A DNA stretch of 64,000 nt from Hormiphora californensis (GCA_020137815.1 CM035355.1:4015520-4079519), one strand, 5' to 3'; shown: positions 45,666-56,287, numbered from the stretch's first letter. The notes: generated by a model not told the origin, from the sequence alone. A program made the numbers and translations.

Positions 45666-46959
45666 ATGTGTGCGTTAAATTTTTAAATTTAACGTGCGCA
45701 CTGCGCATTTCTAAAAATGTTCTTGCTCGCCTGTTTTCCATCATCTTGACCGTCCAATCAGAACCAGTAGTCTCCACTTCCGTTCCCCCTGCACCACCAA
45801 AACCGACCTGTGGAGAGAACACAGCGGATCCCATTACCATTGGTCAGGGTTTGATGCCCATTTATCATATGTGTGAATGAATGTGATGTATTGTATGGTC
45901 TATGTATATGGATTACCTGACCAAAACGCGGAGTTTTTACGTCAGCCGACCCGAAACCGGATTAAATTTTGCCACCCGCTGGTCTCAGGGCCTCCAAATA
46001 TGTCAAAATATGTCTGAATTGTCATTTGGGGTCATTTAGACCTTGTAATTACATGTAATTACCCTTTAATTACATGTAATTACATTTTAATTACATGTAA
46101 TTACTTCCAATTACATTCCAATTACTTCAGCACCTCAAGAGCTTTCGAACGCACCCTAGAACACCTTTCTACTCCTTCTAATTGCCGAGTTCTGTATACC
46201 CCTTATTTTGACTGTTTTCGCGTCCTACCCCTTATAGGTTTGGGTATGGCCATCGCCACACCCCCTATACGTCGCGGGACCTCGAGACCTTTCCAACGAG
46301 CCATAGAACACCTCTCTACTACTTCAGGGGGCTTCAAAACTTTCACTCTAAAAAATATCTATGGTTATGGTTTTATGGTTTATGGTTTTATGGTTTTTTT
46401 CCATCTGGTATTAAGGGCTGTCGGCTCGGCCCGTTTGTTTTAGTTTTAGGGGGGATGTTTTAGGGGGGATGGGTGAGTTTGGGTTATATTCGGGTCGGGG
46501 GGCCTTGCCAGGCCCCGAAGGGGGGATTGGTGACATAGACACCGTGCGCGACCAAGATTGAGCGGGGGGGGTCGCGCCAGGTGTCTAATTGTCACCAAAT
46601 GGGGGAGGGAGGAGGTGAGACATACCGAAGGTGAGATCACGTGTCAACAATCAATCAAACATGACTAAGAAATAGTTTGAGGCTAATTTATTCACTGATT
46701 CATATGTCAGGGTGTCCTGTATCCATATCCATGCTGAGTCAAAAGGCGGTCGAAAACTTCGGTGTGTCTCTCACTAACGAATTTCCATCGCTGCTTTGGA
46801 ATTTTTGTCTCATTGACACTCTGTTTCCTTCTCCAGAATGAGCTGTTTGATGTTTGATTCTGAAAACAGACAGTGCCCTCAGATCGAGCCGGCGCCGCCA
46901 GACAAAGAATGAAAGAAACAGTCCGAGCAGTGAGCACCTGTAATTGCGAGAAAGAGTCA

Positions 46960-47095
46960 CCTAATTTAAATATTCCACAGGCTAATTCAGAAGGTTTATC
47001 AGAGGAATATTCCTGCTCTGTAAATGAAGACGAATTAGATAGTGATTGTAGCGAGTACGTGATTTCTCTGATGGAGGCCGGTAACGCCACCTTTT
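46960..47095 (+). CDS. Exon-like fragment of a small cysteine-containing secreted domain
   Basis: Encodes NSEGLSEEYSCSV..CSEYVISLMEAGNATF, ending before a GTAAGT donor and preceded by TATTCCACAG. It is clearly related to the exon at 48700-48824 (NNSEGLPEKFSCTV..CAEHLNALMKNDNTII, also ending before GTAAG), and a third related peptide (DNSEGEPEKC) is encoded on the minus strand near 47320. Family not recognised; probably extracellular by its cysteines and N-glycosylation sites. Confidence 0.45.
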
Positions 47096-48237
47096 GGTAA
47101 GTAACAATTGTAAGTACTCGTCGTATCTCTTGTTCTGTCTGGCGCCGCGACCCCATCTGAGCTCATATAAGACTGTCCTCTCCCGTGAGGCCGCGTAGTG
47201 CGCGATGTACAGTCAGTGCCTGACAAATCTGAGCGCACTGTCGAGAATCAAATTTGGGTATGGCGGCTGGCGCCGCCGCCATACAGCCCTTGTTTATATT
47301 AGTTTTTCTGAGAAAACACTTCTCCGGTTCACCTTCTGAATTATCAGACCCTCTGGAGAGCTGCCATGATTGGGTGACACAGCTAAACACTCCCAAGAAG
47401 GAAGAAAGTACTTGAAGGTGAGATACAAAGTTCCAAAAGAGTGACCGAAAAGATACATGTACAATATCCAACCAAAATTAGCAATAAATGAGCAGTCTTC
47501 AAAGAAACAACCATTGATGTGGTTTAGGTGTCCAAGTCATTAGTTTATGATTAGACGGTCAACTTCCAGTCAACTCCCAGTCAACTTATAGAGACAACGT
47601 ACAGACAGGACCCGTCGTAAGGCATCGCGTAAGGCACATTTTAGCGTGCCCGCAAATTCAAAGTAGGGGTAATTTCCGTACCAAATGAAGTTCGCGTTTT
47701 TGAAGCATTTGGTGCAGTATCGTATTGTTATGTAACTGTGTGGCGATACTCAGAGAACGGGGTTTCTACTCCTTCTTCAGAGATATATCAATCTGGAGTC
47801 TGGGTTAGGGATTACCACCGTACCACGTAGAGTTTTCTACATACATATATCTCTCATTTTACACCCAATCCCCACTCATTTTATACTCACTACTCAGCCA
47901 TCAGTTAGGCCATCTAAAAAGGTGATTCCACTTCATTTTGACAGAAGATAGATAGACATTCCTATAACAACATGTCAGGTAATAAGAGATGGGGGCCTGA
48001 AGCTCAGACAGAGAGAGGGGAGTAACTGACTAGTGGCCAGGAACCGACCGACACAAGTAAACAACCAACCAGAACTCGTTATTTAGGTCACGTGACTGGT
48101 TATCAGCCAGTCAGGGACCAGTATTTACTGATTCGGCCGGTTCCTGCTAGGACTAGTGGCAAACTGTTCTCTGAGTACCGAAATTGGGCACATTCCATGA
48201 TATGCCAATACCAATAATTATTCTTCGTTTCTCAAAA

Positions 48238-48824
48238 TGGTCCTCTTTGTGTTGTGTTGTCTCCTTATACTTCTCCAATCGACTGTCCGATCAGAGAATG
48301 CGACTGTCCAACCAGAGAGTGCAACTGTCCGATCAGAGAGTGCAATTGTCCAATCAGAAAGTGCAACTGTCCAACCAGAGAGTACAAATGATGCCACTAG
48401 TACTTATCAATATCATAGTTCTTCGACTACAAAACCTCCTGATCAAAAATGTGATTCGTCAGAAACAACTACGATAAGCAACGGCTTGACGATTGCATTT
48501 GCCAAAAAAGGACTTCGGGTGAATATTGTTCTTTTACTTTTAGGAGCTTACAGTCGGACCCTGATTTGCCGGGTAAAACCGTTTCCCCCGAGCATCACGG
48601 TAAATCGGGGTCCGACTACATCATTAACTTTCTTTCTTTATACTGAACCTTCTTGGGAAAAACGATCGTGTCAGATTGGGAAAATGTCACCCTATATATT
48701 TGCCATCCCCAGAATAATTCAGAAGGGTTACCGGAGAAGTTTTCTTGCACAGTAAACAAAAAGAAACAGGGTAAATGTGCTGAGCACTTAAATGCTCTGA
48801 TGAAGAATGATAACACCATCATTG
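48238..48824 (+). CDS. Putative secreted protein, signal peptide and 7-residue repeats
   Basis: First exon starts at 48238 with a hydrophobic signal peptide (MVLFVLCCLLILLQS). Four to five copies of a 7-residue unit ESATV(Q/R)(P/S) follow, encoded by a 21-bp minisatellite, then a Ser/Thr-rich, probably glycosylated stretch. A downstream exon (about 48700-48824) carries the NNSEGLPEKFSC domain and ends at GTAAGG. A 66-bp pogo-type MITE lies between and is presumably intronic. The exact splice joining the two is not resolved. Function unknown. Confidence 0.4.
48551..48616. mobile_element. Miniature pogo-like element (~66 bp)
   Basis: CAGTCGGACCCTGATTTGCC at the left and GGTAAATCGGGGTCCGACT at the right are inverted termini of the family at 52211, preceded by TA. 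The element is essentially two termini with ~25 bp between. Confidence 0.75.
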
Positions 48825-48972
48825 GTAAGGGATCGTGTAATTATTAATTACATAAGTAATTCAGCTAATTGTCACTGCGCTGGAAAATACAGTTCTGGGT
48901 ATTTCCCGTGTTCCACGTCATACTCCTAGGATCTTCACGTATTGTCGGCGTACAATCACTAATGGATCCGCT

Positions 48973-50741
48973 ACAAATCCTAAGGATACTGATCGGTGCA
49001 AGGATATGGGTCTTGCACGCTGCTAGACCAGCAAGGTTTTTTTGGGCTGGAAACCCCAGTCCGTAGGTTGTCGAGCACGCTCAAGGGGAGGTCTAGTTAC
49101 CCTTGTAGCGCCTAGCATTTTACAGTCCGTGCTGACGGCTCGGCTCACCCTACACACTACGTGCAGAAGGTTATAGTACATGAATGTACTATGTATATTT
49201 TTTATGCCTATCTAAGTTGGTTCGTATTTTATGAGGCCCGTATTTTCATCAATAAAAGTTTATCTATGGTGTGTTTAAATCTAGATTTTAATAGTGTGTG
49301 TCATAAGTAAGGAAGGTGTTATAATTTAGGTATACCGCTCTGACGCTGAGCAGTGTCAGTCAAAATTCAGTTTGCTGGCCCTGTTTTGCCTGGGCGGTAT
49401 ACAAAAACTTATATTATTATTATTATTATCAGGAAGCGACCGAATATTCGGTTCGGTTCGGTTCGGAAATTCGGTGTTTTTTGGGCGGTTCGGTTCGGTT
49501 CGGTTCGGTAGGAAATTTTGGCCGAACCACCGAATTTTTTGGTCAAAAAATGCCCAGAAATCGGGCTTTTTCATGCAAAATTTTTCCATTATTTCACGAA
49601 AATTGTATGAATTTCAATGTCAATTTCGCCGTATTAACCCTATTTCGAATCGGTGGTGCTATGTGGAAATGATTTCGCTAGTTAGCGGGTTCGATATGGA
49701 TTGATTTGATACCTGACTTCCCGTCGAATCGTGTCCTCATGAGAGGGTCAACAAATTCAGAAACTTTTTTTTCAAAAAATTCATGGAGAGCACCGATCAA
49801 GGTGTTAAGAATCATTATCTGAAATTTTGTAAAAAAGTTTGGAAAATATTTCAAAGTCAATTTTATGGAAAATTTTCTATGTCAATTTTTGCGTACGAAT
49901 CTTGTTTCTAATCGACAATGCTAAACGGGAGTGATGTTGGTAATTAGTGGGTCCGAGATGGATTGTGCTGATACGTGATCCCCCATCAAATCTAATTAGG
50001 AAATTTAGAGAGACACGATTCATGGTTCGTTTAATCCTGCTAATTAGCAAATACCATTCCCGTATAGCATTGCCGATTCGAAACACGATTCGTACGCAAA
50101 AATTAACATAGAAAATTTACGATAAAATTGACTTTGAAAATTTTTTCACAAAATTGACTTTGAAAATTTTTCAAACATTTTTTAACAAAATTTCAGAGAA
50201 TGATTCTCAATACCTTGATCGGTGCTCTCCATGACTTTTTAGAGAAACATTTATACAGAAAAAGTTTTGTATGGTTCGGTTCGGTTCGGTTACCGAAATT
50301 CGGTTCGGTTCGGTTCGGTAAAAAAGTTTTTCAAATTCGGTTCGGTTCGGTTCGGTGGAAAAAAACCCGGTTCGGTCGTTTCATGATTATTATATTGAAG
50401 TTGTAATCTGGAAAGTTTTGGTTTTTGTCTCTACAATTATAATTCATGTTACCCCTCTCTCCTGTTTTAGGCGACAGTATGGGAGTAGTTGTATCGAGGA
50501 GAGAAAGGGACCCTCCAGCAGAAGAACAAGATTCCTCCTCGGGAGATGATTCACTACCTCCAGCTGTAGATCCCCTGGAATTGGAGTTTGAAGCAGTTCC
50601 CTTTTTTACACTGTACCTGAACTCAGGAGATGAAATGCAAGTCAGAACAGTTGACTTAGCTCGTGTTAGTCGGGTTTTCTACCGTATTGCAAAGGGAGTG
50701 GACAATGAAAACGCTGGCTATGATCTTACAGAGTACCATGA
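48973..50741. repeat. Segmental duplication, copy A
   Basis: Nearly identical to 51587-54134 (copy B) from ACAAATCCTAAGGATACTGA to GAGTACCATGA. Copy A lacks the 744-bp element at 52211 and the 22-bp element at 53158. It contains a ~200-bp GC-rich leader block, an (ATT)n run, a foldback element and the first part of the gene starting MGVVVSRR. Confidence 0.95.
49430..50385. mobile_element. Foldback element with (TTCGG)n subterminal repeats (copy A)
   Basis: Termini CAGGAAGCGACCGAA and CGGTCGTTTCATG are imperfect inverted repeats. Inside each end are runs of GGTTC pentamers. Internal arms pair over ~180-200 bp (49760-49940 with 50035-50245). Present again in copy B at 52044-53777. No coding capacity. 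Confidence 0.75.
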
Positions 50742-50802
50742 GTACCGTCAGGAATCGCTAAAATACGAAAATTTCAATTTTGACGTCATTGTGACGTCAT
50801 AG
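50479..50802 (+). pseudogene. Truncated copy of the MGVVVS gene
   Basis: Identical to the first ~87 codons of the gene at 53872 up to DLTEYH. The duplication breaks at 50741, and the frame runs on for about 18 unrelated residues to a stop at 50800-50802. It keeps the upstream splice-like signal CTGTTTTAG. Likely a non-functional by-product of the duplication. Confidence 0.8.
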
Positions 50803-50812
50803 CGTGACGTCA
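50781..50812. promoter_or_regulatory. Cluster of three consensus CRE motifs
   Basis: TGACGTCA occurs exactly at 50781-50788, 50792-50799 and 50805-50812, followed by two half-site-like ACGTTATAACGT and AACGTCA pieces. CREB/ATF proteins bind this octamer. Whether it drives any transcript is unknown; no start codon of a clear gene follows closely. Confidence 0.5.
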
Positions 50813-51237
50813 CGACGTTATAACGTCATGCTAGTGAACAATTATTATCAGGCTTATCTAAATAAAGATACTGACCAAGTTTGAGATCCATTGGACAAGA
50901 TTTGAGGTCGCGATGGCGAAAAACGCACTATCGTCATACAGTCTTAAAACTTCAGACGCGATTTAAGGGGGGGGGGGTCGACCGCTTTTTGAAAATTTTT
51001 GATTTTGGGCCATGTTCGGGGTTACCATCATGTGATAGCGCTTGGCATACCGGACCAGATGGATCTGACAAAATGTGTTGTGCGTGAACGGTCTGGGAGA
51101 AAAATCGGGTTAACTTTTGGCCTGATATCAATGTAAACCCCATTATTTTAGGACTGGTAGGTGTAGGGACATCTGACTAAGTGTCAAACGCTTTGTCTTA
51201 TCAAGAGGGATCACTCTACAAATTGTTTCCCTACCCG

Positions 51238-51295
51238 GGTGGATGCCGAAGGCATCCACCCGGATGCCTTTTTGCTTTGCAAAAAGGCATAGCAG
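51238..51295. repeat. Two adjacent GC-rich hairpins
   Basis: CCGGGTGGATGCC-GAA-GGCATCCACCCGG, immediately followed by ATGCCTTTTTG-CTTTG-CAAAAAGGCAT (split here at the loops). Both stems are perfect. Comparable short-loop hairpins occur near 17224, 25347, 25936 and 55263-55318. Confidence 0.85.
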
Positions 51296-52210
51296 GGTTA
51301 GAATTCGAAAACACTTTTGGTCACACTTTCGTTGCGAGGGGCAACCCGGTACGACCCGGTGTACTCAGCGTAGCAACTGAGCCGCGCGTACAACAACAAG
51401 GTGCTCCTTTATCAAAACTTACAATGACACAGTTTGATGGACGTGTATGCGCACGCCACTCAACAAAACATGAATAGCGAAACACAGCATTATGAATACA
51501 TAATGCAATGATTATTGTTTCTCTACAAGTGGAGACACTTAGTATCGGCAATAGGAGCTTCACGTATGGTTGGATCTCGGCCAGTCACAAATCCTAAGGA
51601 TACTGATCGGTGCAAGGATATGGGTCTTGCACGCTGCTAGACCAGCAAGGTTTTTTTGGGCTGGAAACCCCAGTCCGTAGGTTGTCGAGCACGCTCAAGG
51701 GGAGGTCTAGTTACCCTTGTAGCGCCTAGCATTTTACAGTCCGTGCTGACGGCTCGGCTCACCCTACACACTACGTGCAGAAGGTTATAGTACATGAATG
51801 TACTATGTATATTTTTTATGCCTATCTAAGTTGGTTCGTATTTTATGAGGCCCGTATTTTCATCAATAAAAGTTTATCTATGGTGTGTTTAAATCTAGAT
51901 TTTAATAGTGTGTGTCATAAGTAAGGAAGGTGTTATAATTTAGGTATACCGCTCTGACGCTGAGCAGTGTCAGTCAAAATTCAGTTTGCTGGCCCTGTTT
52001 TGCCTGGGCGGTATACAAAAACTTATATTATTATTATTATTATCAGGAAGCGACCGAATATTCGGTTCGGTTCGGTTCGGTTCGGAAATTCGGTGTTTTT
52101 TGGGCGGTTCGGTTCGGTTCGGTTCGGTAGGAAATTTTGGCCGAACCACCGAATTTTTTGGTCAAAAAATGCCCAGAAATCGGGCTTTTTCATGCAAAAT
52201 TTTTCAATTA

Positions 52211-52954
52211 CAGTCGGACCCCGATTTACCGGGATCCTCGGGGGAAGCCATTTTGCCCGGTAAATCGGGGTGCCCGGTATATCGGGGTAGAGCATATTTG
52301 ACCCATAAACCCTACCCATAAATCCTACTTTTGTCCAAAATTCTATACCAAGACACCTCTAACTGCATAGTATACATTTATTGATGACAATATGATCATT
52401 GCTTTTGTCATTAGAAATAGAAAATTTAAAAAATTCAAAAAAAATTGTAAAGACTTTTTCTAAGGTAAACCACCCCGACCAAGTCCGAATCGTGTTTCGA
52501 ATCGGTGCATCTTATCGCATGTCCTGCCGCTAATTAGACGGTTCGAAACGAACCGATACGTGATACCATGCCGAATCTGGGCACCGTAAGTGGGGTGAGT
52601 AAGTATCAAAGTTTCAAAATAACTTTTTCTCTGAAAATTTACGGGGAGCATCGATCAAAGCATTGACAATGATTCTGTAAAATTTTGCAAAAAAAGTTAT
52701 GAAATTTTTCTAAGGTATACCAGCCAAGTTCGAATCGTGTTTCGAATCGGTGCATCTTATCACGTGTCCTGCCGCTAATTAGACGGTTCGAAACGAACCG
52801 ATACGTGATCCCCAATAGACCTAGCGAATTGAAAATGCAAGTTTACCAACCGGCAAAACTTTCGAAAATTTTCCAAAAAAAATCGGGGGAAAGAAATCCT
52901 CCAGGTAAATCGGGGTTCCGGTAAATCGGGGCCCGGTAAATCGGGGTCCGACTG
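52211..52954. mobile_element. pogo/Tc1-like non-autonomous element, 744 bp, TA target
   Basis: Begins CAGTCGGACCCCGATTTACC and ends GGTAAATCGGGGTCCGACTG, flanked by TA on both sides. Copy A has the uninterrupted site with a single TA (49590-49591), so the ends and the TA duplication are certain. The interior is AT-rich with an internal ~120-bp direct repeat (TTCGAATCGTGTTTCGAATC near 52485 and 52730) and no transposase. Confidence 0.92.
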
Positions 52955-53157
52955 TATTTCACGAAAATTTTATGGATTTCAATGCCAATTTCGCCGTATT
53001 AACCCTATTTCGAATCGGTGGTGCTATGTGGAAATGATTTCGCTAGTTAGCGGGTTCGATATGGATTGATTTGATACCTGACTTCCCGTCGAATCGTGTC
53101 CTCATGAGAGGGTCAACAAATTCAGAAACTTTTTTTTCAAAAAATTCATGGAGAGCA

Positions 53158-53179
53158 TTGCCTTGTTCGAACAAAACAA
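53158..53179. mobile_element. Micro-element copy 2 (22 bp) in 8-bp target duplication
   Basis: Inverse orientation: starts TTGCCTTGTTCGA and ends CAAAACAA, i.e. the two termini joined with no interior. Flanked by GGAGAGCA at 53150-53157 and 53180-53187. The empty site, with one GGAGAGCA, is in copy A at 49783-49790. Confidence 0.85.
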
Positions 53180-53871
53180 GGAGAGCACCGATCAAAGTGT
53201 TAAGAATCATTCTCTGAAATTTTGTAAAAAAGTTTGGAAAATATTTCAAAGTCAATTTTATGGAAAATTTTCTATGTCAATTTTTGCGTACGAATCGTGT
53301 TTCTAATCGACAATGCTAAACGGGAGTGATGTTGGTAATTAGTGGGTCCGAGATGGATTGTGCTGATACGTGATCCCCCATCAAATCTAGTTAGGAAATT
53401 TAGAGAGACACGATTCATGGTTCGTTTAATCCTGCTAATTAGCAATACCATTCCCGTATAGCATTGCCGATTCGAAACACGATTCGTACGCAAAAATTGA
53501 CATAGAAAATTTACGATAAAATTGACTTTGAAAATTTTTTCACAAAATTGACTTTGAAATTTTTTCAAACATTTTTTAACAAAATTTCAGAGAATGATTC
53601 TCAATACCTTGATCGGTGCTCTCCATGACTTTTTAGAGAAACATTTATACAGAACAAGGTTTGTATGGTTCGGTTCGGTTCGGTTACCGAAATTCGGTTC
53701 GGTTCGGTTCGGTAAAAAAGTTTTTCAAATTCGGTTCGGTTCGGTTCGGTGGAAAAAACCCGGTTCGGTCGTTTCATGATTATTATATTGAAGTTGTAAT
53801 CTGGAAAGTTTTGGTTTTTGTCTCTACAATTATAATTCATGTTACCCCTCTCTCCTGTTTTAGGCGACAGT

Positions 53872-54387
53872 ATGGGAGTAGTTGTATCGAGGAGAGAAAG
53901 GGACCCTCCAGCAGAAGAACAAGATTCCTCCTCGGGAGATGATTCACTACCTCCAGCTGTAGATCCCCTGGAATTGGAGTTTGAAGCAGTTCCCTTTTTT
54001 ACACTGTACCTGAACTCAGGAGATGAAATGCAAGTCAGAACAGTTGACTTAGCTCGTGTTAGTCGGGTTTTCTACCGTATTGCAAAGGGAGTGGACAATG
54101 AAAACGCTGGCTATGATCTTACAGAGTACCATGACCTGGCTGTTCGATCTCTGATTGAGGCAATCAACTTGGACGAACGGAGACCCCAAATAACACAATA
54201 TTACTTCCGGGACATTCTGAAATTATCTCTCCACTTGGAAATTGAATGGGCCAGTGATTGCTGCTACGATTGGTTTGAGCAACAAATTTTGGCTATTGAA
54301 AATGTTACAGCTGATACAGTAGGGCCTTGGTTGAAGGAGGCATCTTTTATATGGAAAAAGTTCTCTAATATGGAACCCCTCGAGTAG
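53872..54387 (+). CDS. N-terminal half of an unknown (weakly BTB-like) protein, interrupted by an insertion
   Basis: Start ATG at 53872, eight bases after an intron-like CTGTTTTAG. The N-terminus MGVVVSRRER fits the N-myristoylation consensus (Gly2, Ser6) plus basic residues, suggesting membrane anchoring. An acidic Ser-rich stretch follows, then a helix/strand pattern (FFTLYLNSGDEMQVRTVDLARVSRVFYRIAKG..YDLTEYHDLAVRSLIEAINL) reminiscent of a BTB/POZ fold, and a second helical part like a BACK domain; this similarity is weak and unverified. The frame stops at 54387, six bases into a 960-bp insertion. The same TATGGAACCCCTC target recurs at 55342, where the frame continues as MEPLNFITKR. The original protein would be about 480 residues. 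Confidence 0.6.
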   Translation: MGVVVSRRERDPPAEEQDSSSGDDSLPPAVDPLELEFEAVPFFTLYLNSGDEMQVRTVDLARVSRVFYRIAKGVDNENAGYDLTEYHDLAVRSLIEAINLDERRPQITQYYFRDILKLSLHLEIEWASDCCYDWFEQQILAIENVTADTVGPWLKEASFIWKKFSNMEPLE

Positions 54388-55341
54388 CAATTCAGAAGGC
54401 CACTGTTTGCTGCTACAAGAATTAAGATGGCTGTATACAGATAATATCTGGTACCTAAACACATGTTCTACATGGTATTATGTCAATAAAAGAATTCAAC
54501 CCAATATCTAGCCCTACTTCTCTCACTCCCCTTCAAGTAGAATCTTCCTTTTTCAACCAAATATCTAGCCCTATTCTCACAGAGAGAGAGAGAGGAGAAA
54601 ACAGAAACTATTTAATCTCGACCTATATTTCCCCTCATAATTCCTTCCTTTCTGATTCTCTCTCCCTGCATGCAAGAGAGATCGCGTGATCAGCAACGCA
54701 ACTGATTAATTTCCAACATCCAGTTCCTACTTCAGTAGCAATTCAGAAGGCCACTGTTTGCTGCTACAAGAATTAAGATGGCTGTATACAGATAATATCT
54801 GGTACCTAAACACATGTTCTACATGGTATTATGTCAATAAAAGAATTCAACCCAATATCTAGCCCTACTTTTCTCACTCCCCTTCAAGTAGAATCTTCCT
54901 TTTTCAACCAAATATCTAGCCCTATTAGCCTCCACCCACCCCGAACCACCCCACCCGCCACCAATATATACATACTAAACAAAACTGTGGACTGAGAACA
55001 AATCCTTGCTAGTTTAGCCTTCTAACCTAATTGAACCTAATCAGACAGATCATAGGTCTCACATATCCCGCATCAAAGATTAATTGAAAACGAAGACGAA
55101 ACTGTGGTTCAAGATCAAAGTATAAACGTTCCTGGTAAAAATAACCACACAGGACTAGAACAACCCCGAGAAGAGCCCCACTCCAAATCTCCCGTTATAT
55201 TGTGAACCTGCCAGATGGTAGTTCCATGCGAGGGGAGAGGGCGGGGGGACTCTTCTCCAGTGCCGGCGATATCGCTTTGCGATAGTCCCATGTGGGCTTG
55301 CCGTAGGCAAGCCCAGGCACTCTGAGTAGTAGTAGTAGTAG
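54382..55341. mobile_element. 960-bp insertion with 13-bp target duplication and (TAG)n end
   Basis: Bounded by TATGGAACCCCTC at 54369-54381 and 55342-55354. It contains two 193-bp direct repeats (54383-54575 and 54734-54926), each with an AATAAA signal, and a GC-rich 3' segment with short hairpins (55263-55318). It ends in a (TAG)n microsatellite (55325-55341). The long duplication and repetitive tail resemble a LINE-mobilised retroposed sequence. No coding frame. Confidence 0.7.
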
Positions 55342-55342
55342 T

Positions 55343-56287
55343 ATGGAACCCCTCAACTTTATAACAAAACGGGTTTACCAACTGGATGCCCGATCTACCT
55401 TTGTTGAGCTACTCTGTCAGCGGTACCGGAGTCTCTCCCAGATTGAACTAAAATTTCTGCTGGTGTGTTCTGAGTGTGACGGTGACAACTGTATCCTGCT
55501 CCCCCCTTTGTTTGATAAAATCAGTCTGGAAATAGCAGAGGGAAGCTTTCGCCTGTCGGACAATCTCAAATTTCTACTGGAGAATTCTTGTCTCGACAGT
55601 CTTGCTACTTCTGACTTGAAACAATTTACCCTGTACTACACTAATATTATGGATAGCAATCTGCTGTTAACTCGGGATGATTTTCAGTGGTTATTGGATT
55701 TTAGGAAATCGTGTCTTGCAGCAACCGGCGATAAAGTTGAAGTGTGTTATTTTAGGTATAAGAAAATTCCTGGTGAAACAGCTGAAGAAAAGTTTTCTTA
55801 TTTAGTTGACAACAGCACCAAGTTCTATAACTTTTGTAACTTTTTGTGTGAACTGGAATACCATTATATCAATATTTCCTCTGTTCGTGATCCCATACTG
55901 CGAATTAATGCAGTCAAGAGAGAACGAGGCTGGGGAACTGCACCTGTTAATTGGTGGGTACGGAAGTGGTTTCAGTGGAAACTTCCCAGTGGCATGTGTG
56001 TACCGGATGAGTGGTTTGGTGAGGATTGGCGGGAGACTATTGTAAGACATGGTACTTCATACATTACTCCAATGGAACATAAGGATTGGCCGGTCTGTAA
56101 CCAGGGAACACGCTGCGGATTTAAAGTGAAGCGTCAGCAAGATGTAATTGATGTTAATAGTCACTTATGGAGGTGTACACTTGGACCAGAGAAGGGTTAC
56201 CATTACCATCCGAAACGATACAGAGGTGCTGTCGTAGTGGTTCCGATGGGGTATTCAACACAACTCTGTATAATCTTTAAATCTTAA
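55343..56287 (+). CDS. C-terminal half of the unknown protein, open frame of 314 codons
   Basis: Starts inside the second copy of the target duplication (MEPLNFITKRVYQLDAR). The N-terminal ~140 residues are helical (LLVCSECDGDNC..LFDKISLEIAEGSF..). The C-terminal ~100 residues form a distinct Trp/His/Cys-rich module: MCVPDEWFGEDWRETIVRHG, HKDWPVCNQGTRCGF, DVIDVNSHLWRCTLGP, YHYHPKRYRG. That module is duplicated downstream at 56816-57136. No known domain recognised. It may be translated alone from the ATG at 55343 or be the severed end of the protein begun at 53872. Stop at 56285-56287. Confidence 0.6.
   Translation: MEPLNFITKRVYQLDARSTFVELLCQRYRSLSQIELKFLLVCSECDGDNCILLPPLFDKISLEIAEGSFRLSDNLKFLLENSCLDSLATSDLKQFTLYYTNIMDSNLLLTRDDFQWLLDFRKSCLAATGDKVEVCYFRYKKIPGETAEEKFSYLVDNSTKFYNFCNFLCELEYHYINISSVRDPILRINAVKRERGWGTAPVNWWVRKWFQWKLPSGMCVPDEWFGEDWRETIVRHGTSYITPMEHKDWPVCNQGTRCGFKVKRQQDVIDVNSHLWRCTLGPEKGYHYHPKRYRGAVVVVPMGYSTQLCIIFKS

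Larger units (their letters stand above)
51587..54134. repeat. Segmental duplication, copy B
   Basis: Longer partner of 48973-50741. Identity is very high; differences are mainly two inserted elements (52211-52954 and 53158-53179 with their duplications) and scattered substitutions, implying recent duplication. Confidence 0.95.

Noticed and set aside
46707-47471. 149-codon and 102-codon minus-strand frames as genes
   Set aside because: They overlap exon-like sequence with better splice signals on the plus strand or contain only a fragment of the small secreted domain; no complete model could be made.
54383-54926. The two 193-bp direct repeats as LTRs
   Set aside because: No TG..CA ends, no primer-binding site or polypurine tract, only 158 bp between them, and the insertion extends ~415 bp further to a (TAG)n end.
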